Of a DNA stretch of 64,000 nt, positions 46,064 through 57,900 are shown piece after piece. Every line of letters starts with the position of its first letter. The first letter of the stretch is position 1. The DNA is from Puccinia triticina (Eukaryota > Basidiomycota > Pucciniomycetes > Pucciniales > Pucciniaceae): NCBI RefSeq assembly GCF_026914185.1, contig NC_070567.1, positions 806,001 through 870,000 of the forward strand, given 5' to 3'. The position numbers were made by a program, and so were the translations under genes. The notes below the pieces were generated by a model. It did not search any database. It was not told the DNA's origin and saw only the letters and a program-made list of their open reading frames with translations.

Positions 46064-49000
46064 ATGGCTGAATTACCTGGTGAGATTTATTTTCCTATTT
46101 TGTTGGTGGCGTTTCTCATTTCTCTCATTGGATTGGCAGACTTCACAAGATTTGTAGATGCACATGGCACTACCAGGTACCAATGCAATTACTGCCGCGG
46201 TCACCTAATCACTGAAGTGGATCGTCACTTGAACTCAGCTACACACCAGAGAGCTGTCAGAAAGTTTATAGAATATAACAGCCAGTTTAATAACCGGCTG
46301 CCAGTGCAGCCAGTGGAACAGAATGCTTCAGTAGATATGGATCTGGACCACACCTGGCCAGAGCAACATACCTTTGACACTGAAATGCAAACCCCAGTGG
46401 TAGAAAATCATGTTAATGTTATCAATGATGATGATGATGTTGGTTTTGCCTCAGAATCATCAGGTGTTCATCCACCCCCCACTGACCATTCAGAAGAATT
46501 TATCTCATTGGAGGTATTTGGAGATCATTTGGGTGCAATTACTTCAGAAATAGAACATCCGCCTCAATCAAAAGACCAAAAGAAAGAGGATTGGTCACCT
46601 TTCCATAAACAAGAGGTACAACTTTATCATTTGTTGTCACATTATATTCTCTGACTATTATGTGTTGATGCCCGGAGTATTGCTCAATTAGATTGCTCCT
46701 TTTGACTTATCAGGAATTCATTGCATGTCTTATCCTGGGATTTTTGCACCACATTATTTCCCGTGTGGCATACATCCATATCAGGACCGTACTTAAAACA
46801 AAGCAATTGGTTCTGCCCTATTGGGATGCTGCACGTCGTACCAAAGATAGACTAAGGAAGGATCTGAACTTTATTACTAAACAATCAATCAGTGTGTGGG
46901 ATAATAAGGTTTTCCACATCAGTGTAAAAGGGATCTTGGCCAATGTTTGCGATTCATTATCAAATTGACATATGCATATTGAGCTGATCTCATGTTTTGC
47001 TTTGATTAGGAAATGCTGAATCCATATGTCACCAGACATCTGGAATATTATCCACATGACCCATGTGGTGATCCAATTGACAGCCTCTATCAGAGCTTCA
47101 AATGGAGAGAAGATTTACCCCGTGATGTGCGGGTGCAGATGGTCTACAAGAATTTCAAAAAACAAGTCAAGCATTTCTACATATATGAACCCACAAGGCT
47201 GATATCTGGTCAAGTGGTTATCCCAACATTTTTTTACAAGGCTCAAGGGAAACTGTATGCCAAATGCTGTGTTCCTGAATACGAGACAAATAAATCAGGA
47301 AAAGGTTTCAAACTCATTATTCCAAAAGATATCAAATTTTCTGACTCCAAGCAGCAGGTTGTGGATATCATGGAATTTGATGAGATGTATTCAGAAATTA
47401 AAATGGAAAATCAGAGTTATTTGAAAGCAGAATGTGGGGGAAATATGTATGGTGAGTGAATTATTCTCTGTCACTCACATGGATTTCCTATTTGACCAAT
47501 TACATATTTATAGAGGAAAATGATAACCATAAATTAACTTCAATTGAGCTCCCAAACCCTTGGCGTGCAAAAGCCAAAGGTTGTATCATCCGACATTTGC
47601 CTATTAACCTTTATGCGGATGACACATCTGGTAATTGTTCCAAACAATGGAACAAGCATATATCTTACTATTTTACTTTATCTGGCCTTCATCCGCACTG
47701 GTCGAATCAGGAATACAATTGCCATTTTGTGTCAATGTCCAATGTGGCTAGTTGCTTAGAGTTAGCAGATCCAATACTAGAGGAAATTAAGTAAGTTGGG
47801 ATGAATATATAAATGAAATATCCTTATAGTGTCTTATAAATCACTGATGTGTGGGGATTTTATCACTTGAAATAGTGAAATAAGCAACAATGGACATTTT
47901 GCTTATGACAGTGAAATCAATCAGAAGGTCCTCATTATGAGTATAGTATTAGTAGCCCTGGGAGACTCGCCCATGCATGCTGAGATGACCAGCACTCCCA
48001 TGCCTGCTAATGCCAACAGCCCATGCCGCATGTGTCAACTCTCAGTGGCAAAGAAGGAGGATAAATCTTTGGTGGGTTATGTGAAGGATTTTTTACGTTT
48101 GACCACAGGGGGAAATGTGGTAAGTAAATCGACTAATTTTGTTATTCTTAAAAGATCTGACAATTTAATACCCTTCAAGCCTCCCCCTCCAAGAAAGTGG
48201 GAAGATACCATATCCAACATGAAGAAGTTTTGGGATGAATCTAAGAATGAAGCCAAGACCAGGTATGATGACAAAACCAAGGAGAATGGGCTTAAGGACA
48301 ACATCAATGTGGAATTTGTTGAGCGGTACCATCAGCGTAACAAGCCAGGGCAGAAAGAATCAATAGATGCCTTAGAAAAGGCTGGTTCAGAGCGGTTGTT
48401 CAACCGTTTCTACACCTTGAAAGGTGAGACCAAGTCATGAAATTAATTGTATTTCTGAAGCTGAGCCCTTCCAATTTTTTAATAGGTTTTGATGGGAGTA
48501 AAGATACCCCAGTTGAAATATTACACGTCTTGCAGCTTGGGGTGATCCGATACCTTCTGCGCGACTTCATGGAAGGCCTCACTGAGGGAGATAAAAGAAC
48601 AGTAGAGGCAAATTGGCAGGCATTCAACAAAGATTCACTCAATATTCCTTCTTTGAGAGGAGTTTTCATGGTTAACCACTACAAAAGCTTTATAGGAAAA
48701 CACATGAAGATAGTAATTCAAGCTGCCCCCTTTGTCTTCTTTCCATTGATGAACAGACAACAAAGGGATCTATGGATGTCACTGTGTTACCTGTGTACTT
48801 TTGTTTACCAAACAAGAGTTGAAAACCTGGATAGATACATTGAAGATCTCAAACATCACATTGATCTATTCCTTTATCATGTGCTGAGTATGACTGCACA
48901 ATGGGTCAATAAGCCAAAGTTTCATATGCTCATCCATCTTCCAGAATCAGTCAGGCGGTTTGGTCCACCCTGCTTGTTTTCTTCTGAAAAGTTTGAGGCT

Positions 49001-51504
49001 TACAATGGAATTATGAGAAATGCATCAATTCACTCAAATCGACAAGCTCCAGGGAGGGACATTGCCGCAACGTTCTCTGATTACCAAGCCATGAGACTCA
49101 TTTTTTCAGGAGTGATACTATTTAATCATACAATGAAATATTATTTCCGACCCTCAAAACATATCACAGATTTATTCAAAACTAACAAAGAGGTACAGAA
49201 TCTCATGGGAATTGACCTTTCTGAACCCATAAGATATCCTGTCTTGTATGATGGCCATGATTCAGTCAAAGGAGATATTGCTCCTCCTCTTTTCCTTGCT
49301 CAACAATTTCCTGCTCAACATTGGACGTTGGTTTCAAGCATTAAAACTGATGAACATGATATAGTCCGGAAAGGAATATTTGTAATGGTGAGTTCATAAC
49401 ATATATTGTGTAGGTGCCCAACATGGATTTATCAAACCAATTCCACATGTAGATATCTAGGCCCAAAACACACCCCATGATTGGATCAGTGGAGTCAATT
49501 TGGAAACCATCACATTCGTCATGTTCATTCATGTTAGAATTCAAATCATACAAGTCTGTTGGAGTGAACTCATTTTATCAAATGCGGGAATACCATGACA
49601 CGCATAAACTTTTCTATGCCAGGGCTGAAGTGAGTCAGCCAATATAAGTCATTGAGATATAGGGCACACATAAAATTAGCACAGATTCACAGCTGACCAA
49701 GCATATCTAAAACACATAGGATGTGATATGTTGTCTAAACTTCCAACATAATTGCTATGATGCCAAGTGTCAAGTATCCCTGGAGGAATCAACCAGAGGA
49801 GTTAGACAGGAGGGTCAAACCTCCAAATATGTTGTCAAGCATTATCACAGCAAAAAGTATGGGTATATACTCAATGCCTGTGCATTACGATCCATGATCC
49901 CACACAGGGCAGAATCCAGGCTGACATTCCCCAGTGTCACAACAAAAGATTGGGAAGAAGCCACCAGAAAAGGAATGGAAACATGGCTCAAAAAGACTCA
50001 GGCAGATCCAAAACCCAAGATAACTGCCAAAAAGAAGTTGACCCCTATCCAAACTCGGCAGCTCCGTCACCTGCAGAACAACACCACATATTCAGTACCA
50101 GCCACTCAACCAAATCAATTTACACCAAATCCTACTAATACACAGATAAAAATGAATGCAGAATTTACAGGTTCTCAAGCTAGCCCCTCCAAAACAGGGC
50201 CCAGTTGGAATCAATCAAATTATCTGGGTAGTTCTGTGCATATCCCACTGGAGACCTATTCTCACAACTCACCACTGTATCAAGACACTGGCAGAACTAC
50301 TTCCCAAAGAGGAATGAGTGAAAACATGCCATATGATCCCAGTTTCAATGGATCAAGGTCTCCCAACTCTCATGCACAGCATATACGGCATGGATCATAT
50401 TCAGACAGTTATACACAGAATATCCCCTCTGGATCATATTCTAACAATTCACGGTTGTACCAAGATCTCAGAACAACTACATCTCAAAGAAGAATGAGCA
50501 TCAGCATGTCTAATACTCAGAGTCAACCCATTCTACACAGCCCGTTCATATCAAATACTCCAACACTTCAGTACAGCCCATCAGGCCCCGCTAAGAGAAG
50601 AAAAAGCATCTCTGAGACAGTATCTGTTGCAAATCCCACATCAAACACTTCTCAATCATTGTACAATTCTTTACCTGGTCCAATGTCTAGCTACATTGAC
50701 CCAAGAATATCTGTGGTATCAACACCCAACAATTTATTGGGCCAAGTTATCAAACAAGAAGAAGAAGATAAAATTCCCAAGAAAAATTCCAGAAATCTGA
50801 TAGACACCAAGATCTTTGGTCCTCCACCTTACCCACCTGCAAGGAAACATGAGTACATGTGGGAATTACCAACCCATATCCAAACATGGGTGGAGGAAGT
50901 TTTTGATGTGGACGGAGATGGTCACTGCGGATTCAGGGCAGTTGCATTCTGTCTGGAAAGAGGAGAAGGAGATTACATGAATATACGTTCAGAGATAGCT
51001 CATGAATTGGGAAGTAGGGAAGCTTTCTACAAAAAAGCAACACCTTTCTATACTGTTGAAGAGCATATGAAGGTGCTAAATGTCCCATCCCCTGGGCCAT
51101 GTGGTAAGGAATATTGGATGGGTATGCCTGGAATGGGAAGACCCATAGCAAATGCCTTTCAGAGACCAGTATTCTTCTATTCCGAAATTGAATGCAACTC
51201 ATTCTTCCCAGACTTTGTTGGCCCAAATGAAAATTGCCCAATTACGTTTGCATTCATTGCATCAAAGAGTCATTTTGTTGCTCTGAAATTCACTGATATG
51301 AATCTTTTCCCAGCTCCAAAACCAGTTGGAATGCTCAACGAGTCATTTTCAGAAGAAAATTTAGCCTGGCGGGTCAAGTATCAACCCTTATTTGATCTGT
51401 ATGAACTAAGCAAAAAAGATAAAAAATTCAACAATCAGTTTGATTGTTTGAAAAAAGAGTATGAATGTTTGAAAGTACAAAGTGGATGTTTGAAAAAAAA
51501 ATGA
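46064..51504 (+). pseudogene. CACTA/Tnp2-like transposase with C-terminal OTU protease domain (slightly broken)
   Basis: Likely exons: 46064-46615, 46714-46944, 47010-47451, 47514-47790, 47876-48423, 48486-49387, one near 49461-49629, and 49720-51504. Phases agree up to 49387. The N-terminus has a C2H2-like finger (YQCNYCRGH...H). The core shows NLYADDTSGN, LGDSPMHAEMTSTP, the CRMCQL zinc pair, DTPVEILHVLQLG and a PKFHMLIHLPESVRRFGP...FEAYNG block, consistent with a Tnp2-type DDE transposase. The last exon first continues the transposase (LNFQHNCYDAKC), then a Ser/Asn-rich linker, then an OTU cysteine protease: DGDGHCGFRAVAF (Cys near residue 403 of that exon) and SHFVAL (His). The exon near 49461 is one base out of frame with its neighbour, and the alternative reading meets a TAG at 49450. 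Confidence 0.7.
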
Positions 51505-51969
51505 TTGTGAAACATGCATGAAATCATCACACTGAATGTGACATAATTTTTGGTCTGAATAAACAAATTTTCATACATCTATTAAATTTTATCACTGACT
51601 GAATGCAATATTAGATATCCTCAAAAAGAGTGCACTGTCAACCAGAAGGGATCCCTTCCAGAGAGGTAGGAGAAACTTGCTATGGTACGCCACACTAACA
51701 GTACAGTGGTAGCATAAACTTGCTATGGTACGCCACACTAATGGTACAGTTAGCATAGCTGGCCCACCAGTCTTTGCAGTCAATGAATAACCACCCTCAT
51801 CCATCATAAATCACAGTCACAAAAGGTTTAATGTGACTGGGAATCTTATTCATTACAAATTCACTTTTCATTGAAAAAGTTAAGTGAGGGAGAGAAGTAA
51901 AATCACGTTTGGAAAAAACTGGAACCTAAGTATTTGTTGGTGTGGAAATAAATAAAAAACAACTAGAAA
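51505..51969. other. 3' flank of the transposase gene with a direct repeat
   Basis: A 33-bp direct repeat (AAACTTGCTATGGTACGCC...ACAG) stands at 51674-51706 and 51717-51749. Subterminal repeats of this kind are common in CACTA-type elements. The element end itself was not identified. Confidence 0.5.
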
Positions 51970-52230
51970 TTTTGTTCAGAAAGCTCATTGGCCTTCACTA
52001 CACCTCTCAATATCAACTGGGCTGGGCCCCACTTGAGGCCAAGGGAGTGAGTCCTGAGTACAGCTTTCACCCATTTGGCTGGTGTGAAAGTTTGGCACCA
52101 CTTTTCTATAGCATCCTGGCGGCCAAATGGGCCGCCCAGGTGCCAAATTGAAGGTCTGCATCTGGCCTTCAAGACTACATAGGCCACATGTTAATGCCTT
52201 GAATGGCCTTGAAGCTACAAGGATGTAAAG
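51970..52230. repeat. Left arm of a long imperfect inverted repeat
   Basis: Motifs TTTGGCTGGTGTGAAAGTTTG and GAAGGTCTGCATCTGGCCTTC recur, inverted, at 52960-53330, where the pattern is present twice. About 700 bases separate the arms. Open frames across it have no known domain. Confidence 0.6.
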
Positions 52231-52509
52231 TCATGGAATCATGATTCCAGGATTGATCTTACACCATACTATTGGATAAGTACATGAAAGTTTCCATTAT
52301 TTCTAATATGTACATGAAGTATGTTTATTGTTTGAATTGAACAATGAACTACATTTGGTATTCAGGCCACACATAAAATGTGTACAGGAGTGCAAAAAAA
52401 CACGCTCTGCTCGCTGGGACAAGCTCGGCATGGTTTTTGAAAGCATGACCAGAAGCTCTACAATCACGCCAAAGCTTGATGCTTGGGGGCAAGCAAGCTT
52501 AACCAAGCT

Positions 52510-53414
52510 TAACCAAGCCTCTCTGGAGGAGAGCCCCTCAGGGTCTCTGTCTCACAGAGAGGCTTGCCCCCAAGCCACCGATATTGGCGTGAGAGCTGAT
52601 AAGCCTGGGGCCCAACCAACCCCCATTTTTCCTTTTATCCACAATCTCACACCCATTTTTTGCCCAATAGGGACATGAGTGGTGTGGCCTTGTAGGCTAG
52701 CTTCTTGCACAGGCAGCCATCCACTAATAAGCTTTTTATCCCCCCAGCTGGCCACTGGACATCCATGCAAAATCACTGCTGAACTCGCTCCAACAAATCA
52801 AGGTTTTTTTCCAACTTCTGTACATCAAGCATACCAATATAAATATTATGCATTGATGATGAATTGAGAATTGAACTTGTTCAAAAATATGCATTTTCAT
52901 TTGCAGAAAATACTGCTTCCATGCACTTACTAATGATGCAGAAGTGTACAATCATTGCCAGAATCATGGAAGCATGATTTTAAAAGCTTTGTAACTTCAA
53001 GACCGTTCAAGATAAAAATATGTGGCCTATGTAGGTTTGAAGGCCAGATGCAGGGCTTTAATTTGGCCCCTGGGCGGCCTATTTGGCTCACGGGATGCTA
53101 TGGTGGTGTGGTGTTGAAGTTTGACACCAGCCAAACTTCAAGACCGTTCAAGATAACAATATGTGGCCTATGTAGGTTTGAAGGCCAGATGCAGGGCTTC
53201 AATCTGGCACCATGGCGGCCTGATTGGCCCGCAGGACGCAATTTTAGTGTGGTGTCAAAGTTTGACCCCAGCCAAATGGGTTGAGGCGGTCCTCAGCACT
53301 CACTCCCCAGTCCCTCCTTCGGAGGCTGGCAAGGGAGGACTGACTAAGTTCGGGGGGCAAGCCTCTCTGTGAGACAGAGACCCTGCGGTGCCCTCCTCCA
53401 GAGAGGCTTTGTTA
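52510..53414. mobile_element. TIR element with 62-bp hairpin-containing ends
   Basis: The left end TAACCAAGCCTCTCTGGAGG...GAGAGGCTTGCCCCC (52510-52571) and the right end (53352-53414) are inverted repeats. Each end is itself a palindrome, CAAGCCTCTCTG with CAGAGAGGCTTG. AGCT borders both sides, a possible four-base duplication. The inside holds the right arm of the older inverted repeat and no transposase. Confidence 0.6.
52960..53330. repeat. Right arm of the long inverted repeat, two tandem copies
   Basis: Two direct copies, near 52995-53125 and 53127-53285, begin CAAGACCGTTCAAGATAA and contain ATGTGGCCTATGTAGGTTTG and GAAGGCCAGATGCAGGGCTT. They are about 130-150 bases each and are the inverted partner of 51970-52230. 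Confidence 0.65.
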
Positions 53415-53777
53415 AGCTCGTCCTTCGGAGGGGTAGCTCCGGCTGCCCGCCCCCCCGCAGAAGAGGGACTTCACAAGTTCGAAAAACACTGTGAGTGTGG
53501 ATTCCACGAGGACAAAAAAGTGCTGCCGTGGACTCCGCCGAGATTGAATCTACTCGCGTGGAGTCCTCTGATTTTTTCTCATCGGAGTGACGAGGAATCG
53601 AGGCCCCTGTCCATCTCCGACAGCGTGCCCACGATCACGTGGGAAATGGTGGATCCCATGTCCGTTTCACAGGTCATGCGCGACCCGTCGGATCCACGGG
53701 GATCCCTTGTCCGTTTCACGGATCAAGCGCGACCCGTCGGATCCACCCGAGGTCGCGGCAGGAAGTACCCCCGCCGT
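53415..53777. other. Short stretch with a ~47-bp direct repeat
   Basis: TGTCCGTTTCAC followed by GCGCGACCCGTCGGATCCA occurs twice, near 53660-53697 and 53708-53745. It lies where the 5' part of the copia 5' LTR would be expected, so it may belong to a variant LTR. Confidence 0.45.
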
Positions 53778-54019
53778 GTACATGCATACTGTGGCTGCGC
53801 TTGTACTTAGTCTACCTCAGCTCGCCCGGTACCGGATCCTCTCTTTCCTCACCAAGATTGGATTCGATACCGTGCGAGGCTGACCTTACCGCGACGCATT
53901 TCTTTTCGTCAGGTATGAGCAATGTATACCGAGATTGGATTCGATACCGTGCAAGGCTGACCTTACCGCGACACATTTCTTTTCGTCAGATTTGCATTCA
54001 CTCCCCTGAGTGTCTTATA
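53778..54019 (+). repeat. 5' LTR remnant of the copia element
   Basis: It matches the last ~240 bases of the 3' LTR, from GTACATGCATACTG to GAGTGTCTTATA. A ~75-bp unit (GAGATTGGATTCGATACCG...TTTTCGTCAG) is present twice inside it. Confidence 0.75.
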
Positions 54020-54084
54020 GGTTAAAAGCCGGTTCCGCCCACCGCCGGTGGTTCGATTTCAATTTTTGGGAGATCATCAGATTG

Positions 54085-54903
54085 ATGGTCGGACGAGGAG
54101 GAAAACTTAAAGAGATAAAAGAGAAAGCAATCAGAGAAACCGAAGAGATACAGAAGAAGCGCCGTGAAGAAGAAGAAAGACAGAGACAAGAGACGATCAA
54201 AAGAATTGAACAAGAGCGTAAAGAATTATATACGGCACACTTTCCTCCCCACCAATCATCCTCTACACAAGTCCAGATGGCGAACGCACCCTCAGCCAAA
54301 GATTTCTTCCACCTGAAATCTGAGATCGATCGACTTGAGCGCATCATATCCGCCAACCCCGCCCCCCGACATGTTCAACAGCCGGCCCTTGTTGACAATG
54401 GAAACGTCCTCATCAACAGTTTCCATAAAAAACCCCTAGAGCTCCACCACATGCATAATCCGAAAAAGACCAAGCTTGAGAAAGGAAAAGCTAACTTCAA
54501 AGCTTGGAATCGAGAAATCAACCGCACCTTGAAGTACGTTTTTGAATGCGCTGGAACGTTCACATCCCTCGAAGTCAACTTTGCGCGGTCTGCAAAAGAT
54601 CAAGCTGCGATCGCCTGCCTGCTAAGATCAACGATTGAGACGTCTCTCCTGGACATTGTAGACGTCCCTGGAAGATCTTCACCCTTCTTAAAGATCAATG
54701 TGATCACTCAGACCAACAACACAAGCTGGCGATCATCCAGCAACTCACCGAGCTCGTTTCTGATAACTCTCCAGGAACAGATAGTACTCTCGCCAAATGG
54801 AGTAAAGTCTGGGCAGAGATCACCCAACTCATACTCACCCTTGAGGAGGTTGGCGGTTTACTATTGCAAAACAGTTTCACGGCGCCGGTCGGTGTTGATT
54901 TGA
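54085..54903 (+). CDS. Copia Gag, frame-shifted before Pol
   Basis: It starts MVGRGGKLKE at 54085. A Lys/Glu/Arg-rich coiled-coil stretch (about residues 10-50) comes first, then a Gag-like region with FKAWNREINRTLKYVF. Similarity to a continuous Gag moves to the pol frame near 54690, so the last ~70 codons to 54903 are probably out of frame. A change of one base would join the two. No canonical slippery heptamer is visible at the transition, so a mutation is more likely than programmed frameshifting. Confidence 0.65.
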   Translation: MVGRGGKLKEIKEKAIRETEEIQKKRREEEERQRQETIKRIEQERKELYTAHFPPHQSSSTQVQMANAPSAKDFFHLKSEIDRLERIISANPAPRHVQQPALVDNGNVLINSFHKKPLELHHMHNPKKTKLEKGKANFKAWNREINRTLKYVFECAGTFTSLEVNFARSAKDQAAIACLLRSTIETSLLDIVDVPGRSSPFLKINVITQTNNTSWRSSSNSPSSFLITLQEQIVLSPNGVKSGQRSPNSYSPLRRLAVYYCKTVSRRRSVLI

Positions 54904-57900
54904 AGACGTTTGAGTTCAAGGTTAGCCAGAAGCTTGAGAATGCCAACAAGACAACAGTTAGCGACGTCATGACAGTCATACAAGCAGCGTTGGGAAAATC
55001 TCAAGGAAAGTCGGCAGCTGTTTTTGAAGACTTGTATGTGCCAATGGATCTTGAAACCATCCAAGCCATGAGATCCGCACCAGCTTGCTATGCTCCTCCA
55101 CACCGTCGACAAGCTCCAGTCAACGCAGCACCAAACCACCCAATGACTACTCAGACCCCAGCTCCGACCCAGAAACCATCCCTCTTGATTGAGAAAGCTA
55201 GCGCTTATCGTGAGGTCCCTTTGAACAGTTACCTCACGTCAACGTGGGGCCCGCGGTGCCACTACTGCAAGCAAAATGGGCACTGGCACAACAACTGCCA
55301 GATTTTCTGGGACGATGTTGATGCGGGGATCATTGAGCCGATACATTGCGATCCACCTCATCAATCGTCGAACCACATACCTCCTGACCGTCCTGCCAAC
55401 CAGCACAACCGACTCCGACAACTTGATGTGCCAGAAGTCAGTGACGGGAAGATATTGCTAGACTTGGGAGCCTCTACTCACGTGAGTGGTTCACTCGACT
55501 TGTACACATCAACAGAAGAACTTGATCATCCGCGAAAAATCCTTCTGGCTGTCGCTGACTGTTCTGTTGACGTCAGACTCAAGGGAACGATAGCCATCCC
55601 GACGAAACAAGGCGCAGTGACGATTGAAAACGTATTCTATTGTCCTGGGGTTGATGGGGTCATACTCTTGGTTGGTCGTTTGACGAGTGTTGGATGGGAG
55701 CTGAGGTTTCAAGGGACAGAAGCAACATTAACTAGTCCTAGCAAGGTCGTCTTTAATACGTTGTATAGGAATTTTTGCTGGTTCCTTAGCAATTTAAATC
55801 AATCGCTTAACCTGAACAAGATCACCCAGCGACCATCTTTCGACCCTTTCCTCTGGCACCGAAGATTAGGACATGTGTCGGAGGAGGTAGTGAGAAAATA
55901 CCTAAAACAACATTACCCAGATGAAGTAGAAGGCAAATCCTGGGAGTCTTTCTTCTGCACGCAGTGCGCGAAATCTAAGAGCATAGACAAGAAATCACCA
56001 GGCGGCAACTCCTTGATCCCCAGAGACGAACCGCTTGACTTGCTAGTTTCCAATGTGGCCGGACCTTTCTCGTATGATATGTCCGGCAAGCAATATGTCC
56101 TAACAATGAGAGACCACGCCTCGACGTATATTTGGTGCGATATCATGACAGAGCGGAGCGAGGTGCTGGAAAAGATCATGTCTTGGCTTCACCACCTGAA
56201 AAACACTTTTGGCAGGTATCCAAAGAACATACGCTGCGACAACGCGCCGGAGTATACCGCTTCCCTAAAGAAACTACTAGTCCCAATAGGAGTCTTGCTA
56301 GCACCCGTACCGCCGTACAGCCCTGAACAGAACGGTGAAGCAGAGCGAGTCAACCGAACCTTAGGAGATATGGCGCGCACAATGCTCCACGAGTCGAAGA
56401 TGCCATGGCCGTACTGGAGCTATGCTTACTGCATGGCAGCACACATACACAACAGGATCCCCAATAAAAAAATTGACTCGTCCCCTCTCACGGCGCTTTA
56501 CGGCATTGAAATTGATCCAAACGTACTCTACCCTTTTGGAGCAGATGCAATCGTCCATGTGCCTAAAGAAAAACGGGATAAACTGTCTGAGAGAGCAATA
56601 GCCGGAAAGCTAATAGTTTACCCGATGGCAGGAGCAGGCTGGCTGATTCACTCGAACCAAAATGGAAGAATATTACACTTGACCGCCGTTATCTTTCCCG
56701 AGTTTCAGAACTTACCGGTAAAGAAGAAGCAGCCAAAGAAGACCGACCTGGACTTTGTTCTGAATCAGATAGTACTAAAGCTAGGGGAAGAAGCGACCAA
56801 CGAAAATGCTAAAGCTGAGGAAAAAGCAGTTGCAAACCTGCCCGTCAATGGCGACCGGCGACTGCCACTCAACATCAGGTCCGCACTACAGTCGGCTGAT
56901 TCGGCAGTATGGCGGACAGCAGCAAACTACGAAATTGACAAGTTTACTGAACTCGACGTGTGGACCCCAGTAGACCCGTTCCCTGGCGTAAAAGCTCCAG
57001 GTTGTTGTTGGGTCTTTGCAATCAAGGACGGAATATTGCCAGGTGAACCTGAAATCTTCCGTGCGAGATACGTCGCAAAGGGCTTCAATCAAGTAATGGG
57101 ACGCGATTGCAACAAGACGTATGCACCTACTGCATCTCTAGTGACACTCCGCATGTTGATCTCTCTGGCAATAAAATATCACTATCCTATAGCGACTTTT
57201 GATGTTAGCTCTGCTTATCTATATAGTCCTATAGAGGAGGACGTCTACGTGCAACCCCCCGTGGAGATTCGACCAGAACTGAAAGGAAAGATAATGAAAC
57301 TGAACAAAGCTATGTACGGGACAAAACAGGCTGCACGTTGTTGGTGGAAATTTTTCAAATCAAAAATGGAAGACATAGGTTTTGTTGCGTCGGAGCTAGA
57401 GCAATCACTATACGTGTACAGAAGAGGCAGCGGGTTCATCATAATATGGTTACACGTGGACGACGGTTTTGCGGTGGCTTCGAGTGAAGACCTGATGGGC
57501 GAACTGAGGACGGCAATGGAGAAGGACATGAAGATCAAATGGACGGACAAAGTGGCGAAGCTAGTTGGAATTAACATCAAGATGAAGGCAGACGCAGTGG
57601 AGCTTGATCAAGAAAAATTAGCAAACCAAATTGTGAATGATTACGCAAGACCAGTATTCACACAGCGGAGCACCCTCCCGGATGAGACTCTTGAGATACA
57701 TTCTGGTGAACCGGTGGATCAAACAGCGTATTGGTCTATTTTGGGTTCCCTAATGTACTTAGCGGCCAGTACTCGACCAGATATATCATACGGGGTAAAT
57801 CTACTTGCAAGATACAGTGAGAACCCTTCACAAAGACACTGGAAAGCCCTGGACTTCCTCATAGGTTACCTAAAACGGTCGGCGTCACTCAAGCTCACCT

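Noticed and set aside
53778..54019. Tandem unit in the copia LTR taken as an independent satellite
   Set aside because: The same pair of units is present in the 3' LTR at 58396, so it is part of the LTR.
54050..54062. GGTGGTTCGATTTC as a tRNA B-box
   Set aside because: No matching A-box, acceptor stem or cloverleaf can be drawn around it.
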